Source: Toxotes chatareus
Taxonomy: Eukaryota; Chordata; Actinopteri; Toxotidae
DNA: 64,000 nucleotides
Reading direction: 5' to 3'
Assembly: GCA_016801885.1 (NCBI GenBank)
Contig: JAFBJY010000320.1
Location: forward strand, 20,001-84,000
The notes under the pieces were generated by a model. It was not told where the DNA came from and ran no database searches. It saw only the letters and a list, made by a program, of their open reading frames with translations. Every line of letters begins with the position of its first letter. The first letter of the stretch is position 1. The position numbers and the translations under genes were made by a program. Of the stretch, positions 9,415 through 20,950 are shown in pieces.

Positions 9415-9422
9415 CTGCAAAT
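9415..9422 (+). promoter_or_regulatory. Octamer-like element upstream of U1 (reference unit 2)
   Basis: CTGCAAAT, one mismatch from the Oct-1 octamer ATGCAAAT, about 150 bp upstream of U1. Plausible part of the distal enhancer element; works in either orientation. Confidence 0.55.
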
Positions 9423-9458
9423 AGGCTGCGGCGTGCGGCAAACGCGCTTTGTTGGGTC

Positions 9459-9476
9459 TACCCATCATGCACTGCT
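9459..9476 (+). promoter_or_regulatory. STAF/ZNF143 site in the U1 distal element (reference unit 2)
   Basis: TACCCATCATGCACTGCT matches the STAF consensus YWCCCRNMATSCMYYRCR at all but the last position and lies at -193 to -210, the classical distal-element distance. The last third of the site is the first 7 bases of the 331-bp element, so extra 331-bp copies carry only this right-hand piece. Confidence 0.8.
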
Positions 9477-10793
9477 CTGCCAAAAACAAAGGAACACTGT
9501 GTGAAATGCCACTAGTCAAGCAAAGGCCCACGTGGGACACTTTTCAAAACATTTCACTAAAGGAACTAAACACTGACATGAACTACTAACATGTATTGAC
9601 TTACTGAAAACCTTGAAGCTGATCTGGACTTTCCTGTGGTTTCCTCTTGTCCTTGTAACAGCAGTAGCTCCTCCCTTCCCTGTCAATAATTGTGCAGAAA
9701 TATCTGAGTGCTTCTTTCTTCCTAAATCATGAGCAAGTCCTGTCCAGTCCAACTGTTTCTGCTCCTGTTTGACTTCTGAACTTGTCTCTGGCTGTGTGTC
9801 CACTGCTCTGCCAAAAACAAAGGAACACTGTGTGAAATGCCACTAGTCAAGCAAAGGCCCACGTGGGACACTTTTCAAAACATTTCACTAAATGAACTAA
9901 ACACTGACATGAACTACTAACATGTATTGACTTACTGAAAACCTTGAAGCTGATCTGGACTTTCCTGTGGTTTCCTCTTGTCCTTGTAACAGCAGTAGCT
10001 CCTCCCTTCCTTGTCAATAATTGTGCAGAAATATCTGAGTGCTTCTTTCTTCCTAAATCATGAGCAAGTCCTGTCCAGTCCAACTGTTTCTGCTCCTGTT
10101 TGACTTCTGAACTTGTCTCTGGCTGTGTGTCCACTGCTCTGCCAAAAACAAAGGAACACTGTGTGAAATGCCACTAGTCAAGCAAAGGCCCACGTGGGAC
10201 ACTTTTCAAAACATTTCACTAAATGAACTAAACACTGACATGAACTACTAACATGTATTGACTTACTGAAAACCTTGAAGCTGATCTGGACTTTCCTGTG
10301 GTTTCCTCTTGTCCTTGTAACAGCAGTAGCTCCTCCCTTCCTTGTCAATAATTGTGCAGAAATATCTGAGTGCTTCTTTCTTCCTAAATCATGAGCAAGT
10401 CCTGTCCAGTCCAACTGTTTCTGCTCCTGTTTGACTTCTGAACTTGTCTCTGGCTGTGTGTCCACTGCTCTGCCAAAAACAAAGGAACACTGTGTGAAAT
10501 GCCACTAGTCAAGCAAAGGCCCACGTGGGACACTTTTCAAAACATTTCACTAAATGAACTAAACACTGACATGAACTACTAACATGTATTGACTTACTGA
10601 AAACCTTGAAGCTGATCTGGACTTTCCTGTGGTTTCCTCTTGTCCTTGTAACAGCAGTAGCTCCTCCCTTCCTTGTCAATAATTGTGCAGAAATATCTGA
10701 GTGCTTCTTTCTTCCTAAATCATGAGCAAGTCCTGTCCAGTCCAACTGTTTCTGCTCCTGTTTGACTTCTGAACTTGTCTCTGGCTGTGTGTC
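9470..10793. repeat. Four 331-bp elements, unit 2
   Basis: Copies 9470-9800, 9801-10131, 10132-10462 and 10463-10793, each exactly 331 bp, starting CACTGCTCTGCC and ending GTGTGTC. The first copy has unique substitutions (AAAGGAAC where others read AAATGAAC; CCCTGTC where others read CCTTGTC). No RNA gene is recognised within the element. Function, if any, unknown. Confidence 0.95.
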
Positions 10794-11403
10794 CACTTAC
10801 TGCAGCCTCTGACATCAGACTGTAGAATGTTGATACATCAAAGGCATCAAAGGACAAACACACACACACACACTCACACATACTGGTACTTATATCTTTG
10901 TGAGGACACTCTCTGGCATAATGCATTCCCTTGCCCTAACCTCTCTCTCTCTTAGCATCTCAGACCTATGTCAGTACCTGTGCCTCTGTCAAAGAATAAA
11001 AAAAAAAAAACACTAGACCTGTACACACATAAAGTCATGTATTCATGTAGTCATCTGTGAATGTGTGTTTGATGAGTGCAAAGTGAAAATGCTGCATGAA
11101 CCTTGTTTTTGTAAAAGCTTCTCTTGTTTCCTTTGCTTCTTACAACTGTATATTTTTCAAGCATCATCTGTCATATTGAAGAAATAAGTTCATTCAGTAG
11201 CGTTATTTCTTTTTTATTGTCATCATGTACACTTTTCTTGTCTCAAAGATGCCAGCATCCCCACCAAAGCCTAAAAATAAAGTATACCAGCGAAATGATA
11301 ACAACTAGCACGCATTTCTTCCGCAAAGAAAAGAGCAAAGTCGGACAGGGAGCTCACACTTATGGCGCTCTATAAAGATGTTTGACTTTTCACCAACTCA
11401 AAA

Positions 11404-11521
11404 GGCTCAGCCAAAAGGCCAAGCCAACCAAAAATAACTTCAACTCATTGGTGTTCCTCTCCACGGAAGTCTTTAGTAAAAAGGCGAAAGACTTGTGCGT
11501 TATGAAGAGAAACAAGAGTCA
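11404..11521 (-). ncRNA. rnu5: U5 snRNA, unit 3
   Basis: 118 nt. Loop I has five U instead of four (minus strand CGCCTTTTTACTAAAG); otherwise identical to the reference U5. A length change in a T-run could be a consensus error. Confidence 0.9.
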
Positions 11522-11918
11522 GAACGGGCCTGTCTCAGAGAGCAGCTGAGGACCCTAGTTGTCCCAGCTACCACCGTCGTGGTGCGCCTCCCTTGGCTTG
11601 CGCGTGCTAAATCCCAGCCTCCCTCCATTGCCCCCCACCACCTCCAGCCTGAAAAATCCAGGCCTGGCTTTTACATGGAGACTACAAAGTCTGGGAAACC
11701 ATCAGGCGTCTTCAGGGAGTCCACGACCAATCATCGTAGCTGAAGTGCACCGTGTTGTTGAGCGGGGTTCCCTGGGTGATATCAGTAAATCAACTCACTG
11801 GTTGTGCACAATTCACTTGATAAAAACGTAGCCGCATTTCCCTTCAGCCACAGTAAAAGTTTGACTCCTAACTAAACATGCGGATGGCAGAGCTTGATTT
11901 TCTACAAAGCAAGAGAAA

Positions 11919-12105
11919 GGTGCACCGTTCCCAGCGGCACTGCAATGCCAGGTCGATGCGTGGAGTGAGCGGAGCAAGCTCCCTTTTCAGTTCCCTCTCC
12001 TAAAAATGGGTTTAATACGTTATCCCCATATAGGGGACATATCAGATATTAAACTGATAAGAACAGATACTACACTTGATCTTAGCCAAAAGGCCGAGAA
12101 GCGAT
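11919..12105 (-). ncRNA. rnu2: U2 snRNA, unit 3
   Basis: 187 nt, complete. One difference from the array consensus: GTTCCCTCTCC instead of GCTCCCTCTCC (plus strand), next to the Sm site. Confidence 0.95.
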
Positions 12106-12243
12106 GAGGCCCAAGCGTTTGACGTCCAAATCAAGCTCTTGGTACAACCGTCACTTGTCGCGGTGTCCCGTTTGTAAGCCAGCATATCAATTGCCGCCAC
12201 TTAGCAACTCCGCCCATCTGTCTGCTGTGTACTTTTCCCTGCC

Positions 12244-12427
12244 GCTATACAAAGATGTTTGACTTTTCACCAACTCAAAAGGCTCAGCCATACGGCAAAG
12301 CCGGCCAAAAATAGCTTCAACTCATTGGTGTTCCACACCAAAGCCTAGAAATAAAGCATACTAGAACAACATCTAGCACATTTCTTCCACAAACAAGCAG
12401 CAAAGTCGGACAGGAGAGCTCACACTT
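12244..12427 (-). pseudogene. Permuted U5 fragment block, unit 3
   Basis: U5 3' part 12281-12334 plus swapped U5 3' flank to 12427. Flank copy is two bases shorter than in unit 2 (one CA fewer in GCACACATTTC). Confidence 0.85.
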
Positions 12428-12679
12428 CATTTTGTCATGGAAAGGCCACGCCCACTTCCCCAATTCAATGGGAACACGGGAATTGTCATGACTAAACACG
12501 CCACTCTGTAGCGTCACGCCAGAGAGCTTCTGCAGAACAACACTGCCGCTCTGTGGACAGACTGCAAAAGCTGACATGTAACTCCAAATCAACAAAGCCA
12601 CTTCACAAAATGGAGAGCCTTCAACAGGTTAGCACATGGGCATTCCTGACACATTGTGTTTTCTTCTACACGCACGCAA

Positions 12680-12839
12680 CAGGGGAGAGCTTGACGCAGT
12701 CCCCACTACCAGAAATTATGCAGTCGAGATTCCCACATTTGGGGAATTGCAGGGGTCAGCACAGCCCAGTGCAATGGCTGAGCCTCACCCTGGGTGAACC
12801 ACCTTGTTGATCATGGTATCTCCCCTGCCAGGTAAGTAT
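12680..12839 (-). ncRNA. rnu1: U1 snRNA, unit 3 (shortened hairpins)
   Basis: 160 nt. The terminal hairpin carries AGAGCTTGACGCAG (plus strand) in place of the GCGCGAACGC type and stem III lacks two bases (GAATTGCAGGGG). The 5' end, U1A loop and Sm site AATTTCTGG are intact. Confidence 0.9.
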
Positions 12840-13049
12840 GAGTTGCAGTTGGAAGAGAGCGGGTGGTGGTCACCGGGCACAGCACTCTGGCTGACGGTGC
12901 CTACAATGCATAATCCCACATTTCAGTGCCTTGAGCATCAGCTCCCCTTAGTATGTTACATTTATGGCTGAAAAGACACAAACACTGCTGCAAATAGGCT
13001 GCGGCGTGCGGCAAACGCGCTTTGTTGGGTCTACCCATCATGCACTGCT
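12840..13049 (-). promoter_or_regulatory. U1 promoter, unit 3
   Basis: PSE, CTGCAAAT element and STAF site (13032-13049) all identical to unit 2. Confidence 0.75.
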
Positions 13050-13373
13050 CTGCCAAAAACAAAGGAACACTGTGTGAAATGCCACTAGTCAAGCAAAGGC
13101 CCACGTGGGACACTTTTCAAAACATTTCACTAAATGAACTAAACACTGACATGAACTACTAACATGTATTGACTTACTGAAAACCTTGAAGCTGATCTGG
13201 ACTTTCCTGTGGTTTCCTCTTGTCCTTGTAACAGCAGTAGCTCCTCCCTTCCTTGTCAATAATTGTGCAGAAATATCTGAGTGCTTCTTTCTTCCTAAAT
13301 CATGAGCAAGTCCTGTCCAGTCCAACTGTTTCTGCTCCTGTTTGACTTCTGAACTTGTCTCTGGCTGTGTGTC
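13043..13373. repeat. 331-bp element, unit 3 (single copy)
   Basis: One exact-length copy between the U1 distal element and the next unit. Confidence 0.95.
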
Positions 13374-13985
13374 CACTTACTGCAGCCTCTGACATCAGAC
13401 TGTAGAATGTTGATACATCAAAGGCATCAAAGGACAAACACACACACACACTCACACATACTGGTACTTATATCTTTGTGAGGACACTCTCTGGCATAAT
13501 GCATTCCCTTGCCCTAACCTCTCTCTCTCTTAGCATCTCAGACCTATGTCAGTACCTGTGCCTCTGTCAAAGAATACAAAAAAAAAAAAACACTAGACCT
13601 GTACACACATAAAGTCATGTATTCATGTAGTCATCTGTGAATGTGTGTTTGATGAGTGCAAAGTGAAAATGCTGCATGAACCTTGTTTTTGTAAAAGCTT
13701 CTCTTGTTTCCTTTGCTTCTTACAACTGTATATTTTTCAAGCATCATCTGTCATATTGAAGAAATAAGTTCATTCAGTAGCGTTATTTCTTTTTTTATTG
13801 TCATCATGTACACTTTTCTTGTCTCAAAGATGCCAGCATCCCCACCAAAGCCTAAAAATAAAGTATACCAGCGAAATGACAACATCTAGCACGCATTTCT
13901 TCCGCAAAGAAAGAGCAAAAGTCGGACAGGGAGCTCACACTTATGGCGCTCTATAAAGATGTTTGACTTTTCACCAACTCAAAAA

Positions 13986-14102
13986 GGCTCAGCCAAAAGG
14001 CCAAGCCAACCAAAAATAACTTCAACTCATTGGTGTTCCTCTCCACGGAAGTCTTTAGTAAAAGGCGAAAGACTTGTGCGTTATGAAGAGAAACAAGAGT
14101 CA
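13986..14102 (-). ncRNA. rnu5: U5 snRNA, unit 4
   Basis: 117 nt, identical to the reference U5 within the RNA; the flanking A-run next to the 3' end has one extra A. Confidence 0.95.
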
Positions 14103-14499
14103 GAACGGGCCTGTCTCAGAGAGCAGCTGAGGACCCTAGTTGTCCCAGCTACCACCGTCATGGTGCGCCTCCCTTGGCTTGCAGCGTGCTAAATCCCAGC
14201 CTCCCTCCATTGCCCCCCCACCACCTCCAGCCTGAAAAATCCAGGCCTGGCTTTTACATGGAGACTACAAAGTCTGGGAAACCATCAGGCGTCTTCAGGA
14301 GTCCACGACCAATCATCGTAGCTGAAGTGCACCGTGTTGTTGGCGGGGTTCCCTGGGTGATATCAGTAAATCAACTCACTGGTTGTGCACAATTCACTTG
14401 ATAAAAAGCGTAGCCGCATTTCCTTCAGCCACAGTAAAAGTTTGACTCCTAACTAAACATGCGGACGGCAGAGCTTGATTTTCTACAAAGCAAGAGAAA

Positions 14500-14685
14500 G
14501 GTGCACCGTTCCCAGCGGCACTGCAATGCCAGGTCGATGCGTGGAGTGAGCGGAGCAAGCTCCCTTTTCAGCTCCCTCTCCTAAAAATGGGTTTAATCGT
14601 TATCCCCATATAGGGGACATATCAGATATTAAACTGATAAGAACAGATACTACACTTGATCTTAGCCAAAAGGCCGAGAAGCGAT
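14500..14685 (-). ncRNA. rnu2: U2 snRNA, unit 4
   Basis: 186 nt. One base missing just 5' of the Sm region (plus strand TTTAATCGTTATCC, consensus TTTAATACGTTATCC). Otherwise consensus. Confidence 0.93.
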
Positions 14686-14823
14686 GAGGCCCAAGCGTTT
14701 GACGTCCAAATCAAGCTCTTGGTACAACCGTCACTTGTCGCGGTGTCCCGTTTGTAAGCCAGCATATCAATTGCCGCCAATTAGCAACTCCGCCCATCTG
14801 TCTGCTGTGTACTTTTCCCTGCC

Positions 14824-15009
14824 GCTATACAAAGATGTTTGACTTTTCACCAACTCAAAAGGCTCAGCCATACGGCAAAGCCGGCCAAAAATAGCTTCAA
14901 CTCATTGGTGTTCCACACCAAAGCCTAGAAATAAAGCATACTAGAACAACATCTAGCACACATTTCTTCCACAAACAAGCAGCAAAGTCGGACAGGAGAG
15001 CTCACACTT
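14824..15009 (-). pseudogene. Permuted U5 fragment block, unit 4
   Basis: U5 3' part 14861-14914 followed by swapped flank. Carries ATAGCTTC where unit 2 has ATAACTTC, the majority variant in later units. Confidence 0.85.
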
Positions 15010-15265
15010 CATTTTGTCATGGAAAGGCCACGCCCACTTCCCCAATTCCAATGGGAACACGGGAATTGTCATGACTAAACACGCCACTCTGTAGCGTCAC
15101 GCCAGAGAGCTTCTGCAGAGCAACACTGCCGCTCTGTGGACAGACTGCAAAAGCTGACATGTAACTCCAAATCAACAAAGCCACTTCACAAAATGGAGAG
15201 CCTTCAACAGGTTAGCACATGGGCATTCCTGACACATTGTGTTTTTTTCTACTACACGCACGCAA

Positions 15266-15429
15266 CAGGGGAGAGCTTGAACGCAGTGCCCCACTACCAG
15301 AAATTATGCCGTCGAGATTCCCACATTTGGGGAATTCGCAGGGGTCAGCACAACCGGAGTGCAATGGCTGAGCCTCACCCTGGGTGAACCACCTTGTTGA
15401 TCATGGTATCTCCCCTGCCAGGTAAGTAT
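15266..15429 (-). ncRNA. rnu1: U1 snRNA, unit 4
   Basis: 164 nt. Private changes: TTATGCCGTC instead of TTATGCAGTC beside the Sm site, CACAACCGG instead of CACAGCCGG, and GTGCCCC in the terminal hairpin. Core motifs are intact. Confidence 0.92.
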
Positions 15430-15642
15430 GAGTTGCAGTTGGAAGAGAGGCGGGTGGTGGTCACGGGCACAGCACTCTGGCTGGCCGGTGCCTACAATGC
15501 ATAATCCCACATTTCAGTGCCTTGAGCATCAGCTCCCCTTAGTATGTTACATTTATGGCTGAAAAGACACAAACACTGCTGCAAATAGGCTGCGGCGTGC
15601 GGCGGCAAGCAGCTTTGTTGGGTCTACCCATCATGCACTGCT
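15430..15642 (-). promoter_or_regulatory. U1 promoter, unit 4 (PSE altered)
   Basis: STAF site (15625-15642) intact. The PSE reads CACCGGCCAGCCAGAG on the minus strand, with the CACCGT head changed to CACCGG plus one inserted base, which may weaken SNAPc binding. The stretch before the STAF site (GCGGCGGCAAGCAGC) also differs. Confidence 0.7.
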
Positions 15643-15966
15643 CTGCCAAAAACAAAGGAACACTGTGTGAAATGCCACTAGTCAAGCAAAGGCCCACGTG
15701 GGACACTTTTCAAAACATTTCACTAAATGAACTAAACACTGACATGAACTACTAACATGTATTGACTTACTGAAAACCTTGAAGCTGATCTGGACTTTCC
15801 TGTGGTTTCCTCTTGTCCTTGTAACAGCAGTAGCTCCTCCCTTCCTTGTCAATAATTGTGCAGAAATATCTGAGTGCTTCTTTCTTCCTAAATCATGAGC
15901 AAGTCCTGTCCAGTCCAACTGTTTCTGCTCCTGTTTGACTTCTGAACTTGTCTCTGGCTGTGTGTC
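15636..15966. repeat. 331-bp element, unit 4 (single copy)
   Basis: One exact-length copy, consensus sequence. Confidence 0.95.
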
Positions 15967-16586
15967 CACTTACTGCAGCCTCTGACATCAGACTGTAGAA
16001 TGTTGATACATCAAAGGCATCAAAGGACAAACACACACACACACACACTCACACATACTGGTACTTATATCTTTGTGAGGACACTCTCTGGCATAATGCA
16101 TTCCCTTGCCCTAACCTCTCTCTCTCTTAGCATCTCAGACCTATGTCAGTACCTGTGCCTCTGTCAAAGAATACAAAAAAAAAAAAAAAAAACACTAGGC
16201 CTGTACACACATAAAGTCATGTATTCATGTAGTCATCTGTGAATGTGTGTTTGATGAGTGCAAAGTGAAAATGCTGCATGAACCTTGTTTTTGTAAAAGC
16301 TTCTCTTGTTTCCTTTGCTTCTTACAACTGTATATTTTTCAAGCATCATCTGTCATATTGAAGAAATAAGTTCATTCAGTAGCGTTATTTCTTTTTTTAT
16401 TGTCATCATGTACACTTTTCTTGTCTCAAAGATGCCAGCATCCCCACCAAAGCCTAAAAATAAAGTATACCAGCGAAATGACAACGTCTAGCACGCATTT
16501 CTTCCGCAAAGAAAGAGCAAAGTCGGACAGGGGAGCTCACACTTATGGCGCTCTATAAAGATGTTTGACTTTTCACCAACTCAAAA

Positions 16587-16703
16587 GGCTCAGCCAAAAG
16601 GCCAAGCCAACCAAAAATAACTTCAACTCATTGGTGTTCCTCTCCACGGAAGTCTTTAGTAAAAGGCGAAAGACTTGTGCGTTATGAAGAGAAACAAGAG
16701 TCA
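16587..16703 (-). ncRNA. rnu5: U5 snRNA, unit 5
   Basis: 117 nt, identical to the reference U5. Confidence 0.95.
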
Positions 16704-17104
16704 GAACGGGCCTGTCTCAGAGAGCAGCTGAGGACCCTAGTTGTCCCAGCTACCACCGTCATGATGCGCCTCCCTTGGCTTGCAGCGTGCTAAATCCCAG
16801 CCTCCCCTCCATTGCCCCCCCACCACCTCCAGCCTGAAAAATCCAGGCCTGGCTTTTACATGGAGACTACAAAGTCTGGGAAACCATCAGGCGTCTTCAG
16901 GGAGTCCACGACCAATCATCGTAGCTGAAGTGCACCGTGTTGTTGAGCGGGGTTCCCTGGGTGATATCAGTAAATCAACTCACTGGTTGTGCACAATTCA
17001 CTTGATAAAAAGCGTAGCCGCATTTCCCTTCAGCCACAGTAAAAGTTTGACTCCTAACTAAACATGCGGATGGCAGAGCTTGATTTTCTACAAAGCAAGA
17101 GAAA

Positions 17105-17291
17105 GGTGCACCGTTCCCAGCGGCACTGCAATGCCAGGTCGATGCGTGGAGTGAGCGGAGCAAGCTCCCTTTTCAGCTCCCTCTCCTAAAAATGGGTTTA
17201 ATACGTTATCCCCATATAGGGGACATATCAGATATTAAACTGATAAGAACAGATACTACACTTGATCTTAGCCAAAAAGGCGAGAAGCGAT
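17105..17291 (-). ncRNA. rnu2: U2 snRNA, unit 5
   Basis: 187 nt. In the 5' stem-loop the A-run has five A and one C is lost (plus strand CCAAAAAGGCGAG, consensus CCAAAAGGCCGAG), a paired indel typical of a local consensus error. Confidence 0.93.
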
Positions 17292-17429
17292 GAGGCCCAA
17301 GCGTTTGACGTCCAAATCAAGCTCTTGATACAACCGTCACTTGTCGCGGTGTCCCGTTTGTAAGCCAGCATATCAATTGCCGCCACTTAGCAACTCCGCC
17401 CATCTGTCTGCTGTGTACTTTTCCCTGCC

Positions 17430-17615
17430 GCTATACAAAGATGTTTGACTTTTCACCAACCCAAAAGGCTCAGCCATACGGCAAAGCCGGCCAAAAATAG
17501 CTTCAACTCATTGGTGTTCCACACCAAAGCCTAGAAATAAAGCATACTAGAACAACATCTAGCACACATTTCTTCCACAAACAAGCAGCAAAGTCGGACA
17601 GGAGAGCTCACACTT
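17430..17615 (-). pseudogene. Permuted U5 fragment block, unit 5
   Basis: U5 3' part 17467-17520 plus swapped flank. One substitution in the 3' box neighbourhood (CAACCCAAAAGG). Confidence 0.85.
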
Positions 17616-17868
17616 CATTTTGTCATGGAAAGGCCACGCCCACTTCCCCAATTCCAATGGGAACACGGGGAATTGTCATGACTAAACACGCCACTCTGTA
17701 GCGTACGCCAGAGAGCTTCTGCAGAGCAACACTGCCGCTCTGTGGACAGACTGCAAAAGCTGACATGTAACTCCAAATCAACAAAGCTACTTCACAAAAC
17801 GGAGAACCTTCAACAGGTTAGCACATGGGCATTCCTGACACATTGTGTCTTCTTCTACACACGCGCAA

Positions 17869-18032
17869 CAGGGGAGGCCTTGAGCATGAGTCCCCACTAC
17901 CACAAATTATGCAGTCGAGATTCCCACATTTGGGGAATTCGCAGGGGTCAGCACAGCCGGAGTGCAATGGCTGAGCCTCACCCTGGGTGAACCACCTTGT
18001 TGATCATGGTATCTCCCCTGCCAGGTAAGTAT
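17869..18032 (-). ncRNA. rnu1: U1 snRNA, unit 5
   Basis: 164 nt. Sm site AATTTGTGG as in unit 2, unlike the AATTTCTGG of most units. Terminal hairpin carries GGCCTTGAGCATGAG on the plus strand, strongly changed from GAGCGCGAACGCAG. Confidence 0.92.
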
Positions 18033-18242
18033 GAGTTGCAGTTGGAAGAGAGCGGGTGGTGGTCACCGGGCACAGCACTCTGGCTGACGGTGCCTACAAT
18101 GCATAATCCCACATTTCAGTGCCTTGAGCATCAGCTCCCCTTAGTATGTTACATTTATGGCTGAAAAGACACAAACACTGCTGCAAATAGGCTGCGGCGT
18201 GCGGCAAAAGCGCTTTGTTGGGTCTACCCATCATGCACTGCT
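18033..18242 (-). promoter_or_regulatory. U1 promoter, unit 5
   Basis: PSE and octamer-like element intact; STAF site 18225-18242 intact. Confidence 0.75.
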
Positions 18243-18897
18243 CTGCCAAAAACAAAGGAACACTGTGTGAAATGCCACTAGTCAAGCAAAGGCCCACGTG
18301 GGACACTTTTCAAAACATTTCACTAAATGAACTAAACACTGACATGAACTACTAACATGTATTGACTTACTGAAAACCTTGAAGCTGATCTGGACTTTCC
18401 TGTGGTTTCCTCTTGTCCTTGTAACAGCAGTAGCTCCTCCCTTCCTTGTCAATAATTGTGCAGAAATATCTGAGTGCTTCTTTCTTCCTAAATCATGAGC
18501 AAGTCCTGTCCAGTCCAACTGTTTCTGCTCCTGTTTGACTTCTGAACTTGTCTCTGGCTGTGTGTCCACTGCTCTGCCAAAAACAAAGGAACACTGTGTG
18601 AAATGCCACTAGTCAAGCAAAGGCCCACGTGGGACACTTTTCAAAACATTTCACTAAATGAACTAAACACTGACATGAACTACTAACATGTATTGACTTA
18701 CTGAAAACCTTGAAGCTGATCTGGACTTTCCTGTGGTTTCCTCTTGTCCTTGTAACAGCAGTAGCTCCTCCCTTCCTTGTCAATAATTGTGCAGAAATAT
18801 CTGAGTGCTTCTTTCTTCCTAAATCATGAGCAAGTCCTGTCCAGTCCAACTGTTTCTGCTCCTGTTTGACTTCTGAACTTGTCTCTGGCTGTGTGTC
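18236..18897. repeat. Two 331-bp elements, unit 5
   Basis: 18236-18566 and 18567-18897. Both carry the A form of the diagnostic site (CCTTGAAGCTG). Confidence 0.95.
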
Positions 18898-19507
18898 CAC
18901 TTACTGCAGCCTCTGACATCAGACTGTAGAATGTTGATACATCAAAGGCATCAAAGGACAAACACACACACACACTCACACATACTGGTACTTATATCTT
19001 TGTGAGGACACTCTCTGGCATAATGCATTCCCTTGCCCTAACCTCTCTCTCTCTTAGCATCTCAGACCTATGTCAGTACCTGTGCCTCTGTCAAAGAATA
19101 CAAAAAAAAAAAAACACTAGACCTGTACACACATAAAGTCATGTATTCATGTAGTCATCTGTGAATGTGTGTTTGATGAGTGCAAAGTGAAAATGCTGCA
19201 TGAACCTTGTTTTTGTAAAAGCTTCTCTTGTTTCCTTTGCTTCTTACAACTGTATATTTTTCAAGCATCATCTGTCATATTGAAGAAATAAGTTCATTCA
19301 GTAGCGTTATTTTTTTTTTATTGTCATCATGTACACTTTTCTTGTCTCAAAGATGCCAGCATCCCCACCAAAGCCTAAAAATAAAGTATACCAGCGAAAT
19401 GACAACATCTAGCACGCATTTCTTCCGCAAAGAAAGAGCAAAAGTCGGACAGGGAGCTCACACTTATGGCGCTCTATAAAGATGTTTGACTTTTCACCAA
19501 CTCAAAA

Positions 19508-19624
19508 GGCTCAGCCAAAAGGCCAAGCCAACCAAAAATAACTTCAACTCATTGGTGTTCCTCTCCACGGAAGTCTTTAGTAAAAGGCGAAAGACTTGTG
19601 CGTTATGAAGAGAAACAAGAGTCA
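19508..19624 (-). ncRNA. rnu5: U5 snRNA, unit 6
   Basis: 117 nt, identical to the reference U5. The upstream flank has GCCTATCTCAG, a variant shared only with units 9 and 13. Confidence 0.95.
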
Positions 19625-20024
19625 GAACGGGCCTATCTCAGAGAGCAGCTGAGGACCCTAGTTGTCCCAGCTACCACCGTCGCGGTGCGCCTCCCTTGGC
19701 TTGCCGCGTGCTAAATCCCAGCCAACCCTCCATTGCCCCCCCACCACCTCCAGCCTGAAAAATCCAGGCCTGGCTTTTACATGGAGACTACAAAGTCTGG
19801 GAAACCATCAGGCGTCTTCAGGGAGTCCACGACCAATCATCGTAGCTGAAGTGCACCGTGTTGTTGAGCGGGGTTCCCTGGGTGATATCAGTAAATCAAC
19901 TCACTGGTTGTGCACAATTCACTTGATAAAAACGTAGCCGCATTTCCCTTCAGCCACAGTAAAAGTTTGACTCCTAACTAAACATGCGGATGGCAGAGCT
20001 TGATTTTCTACAAAGCAAGAGAAA

Positions 20025-20210
20025 GGTGCACCGTTCCCAGCGGCACTGCAATGCCAGGTCGATGCGTGGAGTGAGCGGAGCAAGCTCCCTTTCAGCTCCC
20101 TCTCCTAAAAATGGGTTTAATACGTTATCCCCATATAGGGGACATATCAGATATTAAACTGATAAGAACAGATACTACACTTGATCTTAGCCAAAAGGCC
20201 AAGAAGCGAT
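20025..20210 (-). ncRNA. rnu2: U2 snRNA, unit 6
   Basis: 186 nt. One T fewer in the CTCCCTTTCAGC tract and GGCCAAGAAGCGAT instead of GGCCGAGAAGCGAT (plus strand), which puts a C-to-T change at position 10 of the RNA in the U6-pairing 5' region. Confidence 0.92.
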
Positions 20211-20348
20211 GAGGCCCAAGCGTTTGACGTCCAAATCAAGCTCTTGGTACAACCGTCACTTGTCGCGGTGTCCCGTTTGTAAGCCAGCATATCAATTGCC
20301 GCCACTTAGCAACTCCGCCCATCTGTCTGCTGTGTACTTTTCCCTGCC

Positions 20349-20532
20349 GCTATACAAAGATGTCTGACTTTTCACCAACTCAAAGGCTCAGCCATACGGC
20401 AAAGCCGCCAAAAATAACTTCAACTCATTGGTGTTCCACACCAAAGCCTAGAAATAAAGCATACTAGAACAACATCTAGCACACATTTCTTCCACAAACA
20501 AGCAGCAAAGTCGGACAGGAGAGCTCACACTT
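20349..20532 (-). pseudogene. Permuted U5 fragment block, unit 6
   Basis: U5 3' part 20385-20437 plus swapped flank. ATGTCTGAC in the 3' box neighbourhood is shared with units 9 and 13. Confidence 0.85.
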
Positions 20533-20788
20533 CATTTTGTCATGGAAAGGCCACGCCCACTTCCCCAATTCCAATGGGAACACGGGGAATTGTCATGACT
20601 AAACACGCCACTCTGTAGCGTACGCCAGAGAGCTTCTGCAGAGCAACACTGCCGCTCTGTGGACAGACTGCAAAAGCTGACATGTAACTCCAAATCAACA
20701 AAGCCACTTCACAAAACGGAGAGCCTTCAACAGGTTAGCACATGGGCATTCCTGACACATTGTGTTTTCTTCTACTACACGCACGCAA

Positions 20789-20950
20789 CAGGGGAGAGCT
20801 TGACGCAGTCCCCACTACCAGAAATTATGCAGTCGAGATTCCCACATTTGGGGAATTCATGAGGGGTCAACACAGCCGAGTGCAATGGCTGAGCCTCACC
20901 CTGGGTGAACCACCTTGTTGATCATGGTATCTCCCCTGCCAGGTAAGTAT
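20789..20950 (-). ncRNA. rnu1: U1 snRNA, unit 6
   Basis: 162 nt. Stem III reads GAATTCATGAGGGGTCAACAC on the plus strand (consensus GAATTCGCAGGGGTCAGCAC), and the terminal hairpin is of the GCTTGACGCAG type. The 5' end and U1A loop are intact. Confidence 0.9.

Noticed and set aside
9516..9803. Repeated 95-codon minus-strand frame (MDTQPETSSEV...) in every 331-bp element
   Set aside because: It is conserved only because the DNA element is. It matches no family, has no start or stop context of its own, and the element is non-coding spacer upstream of U1.
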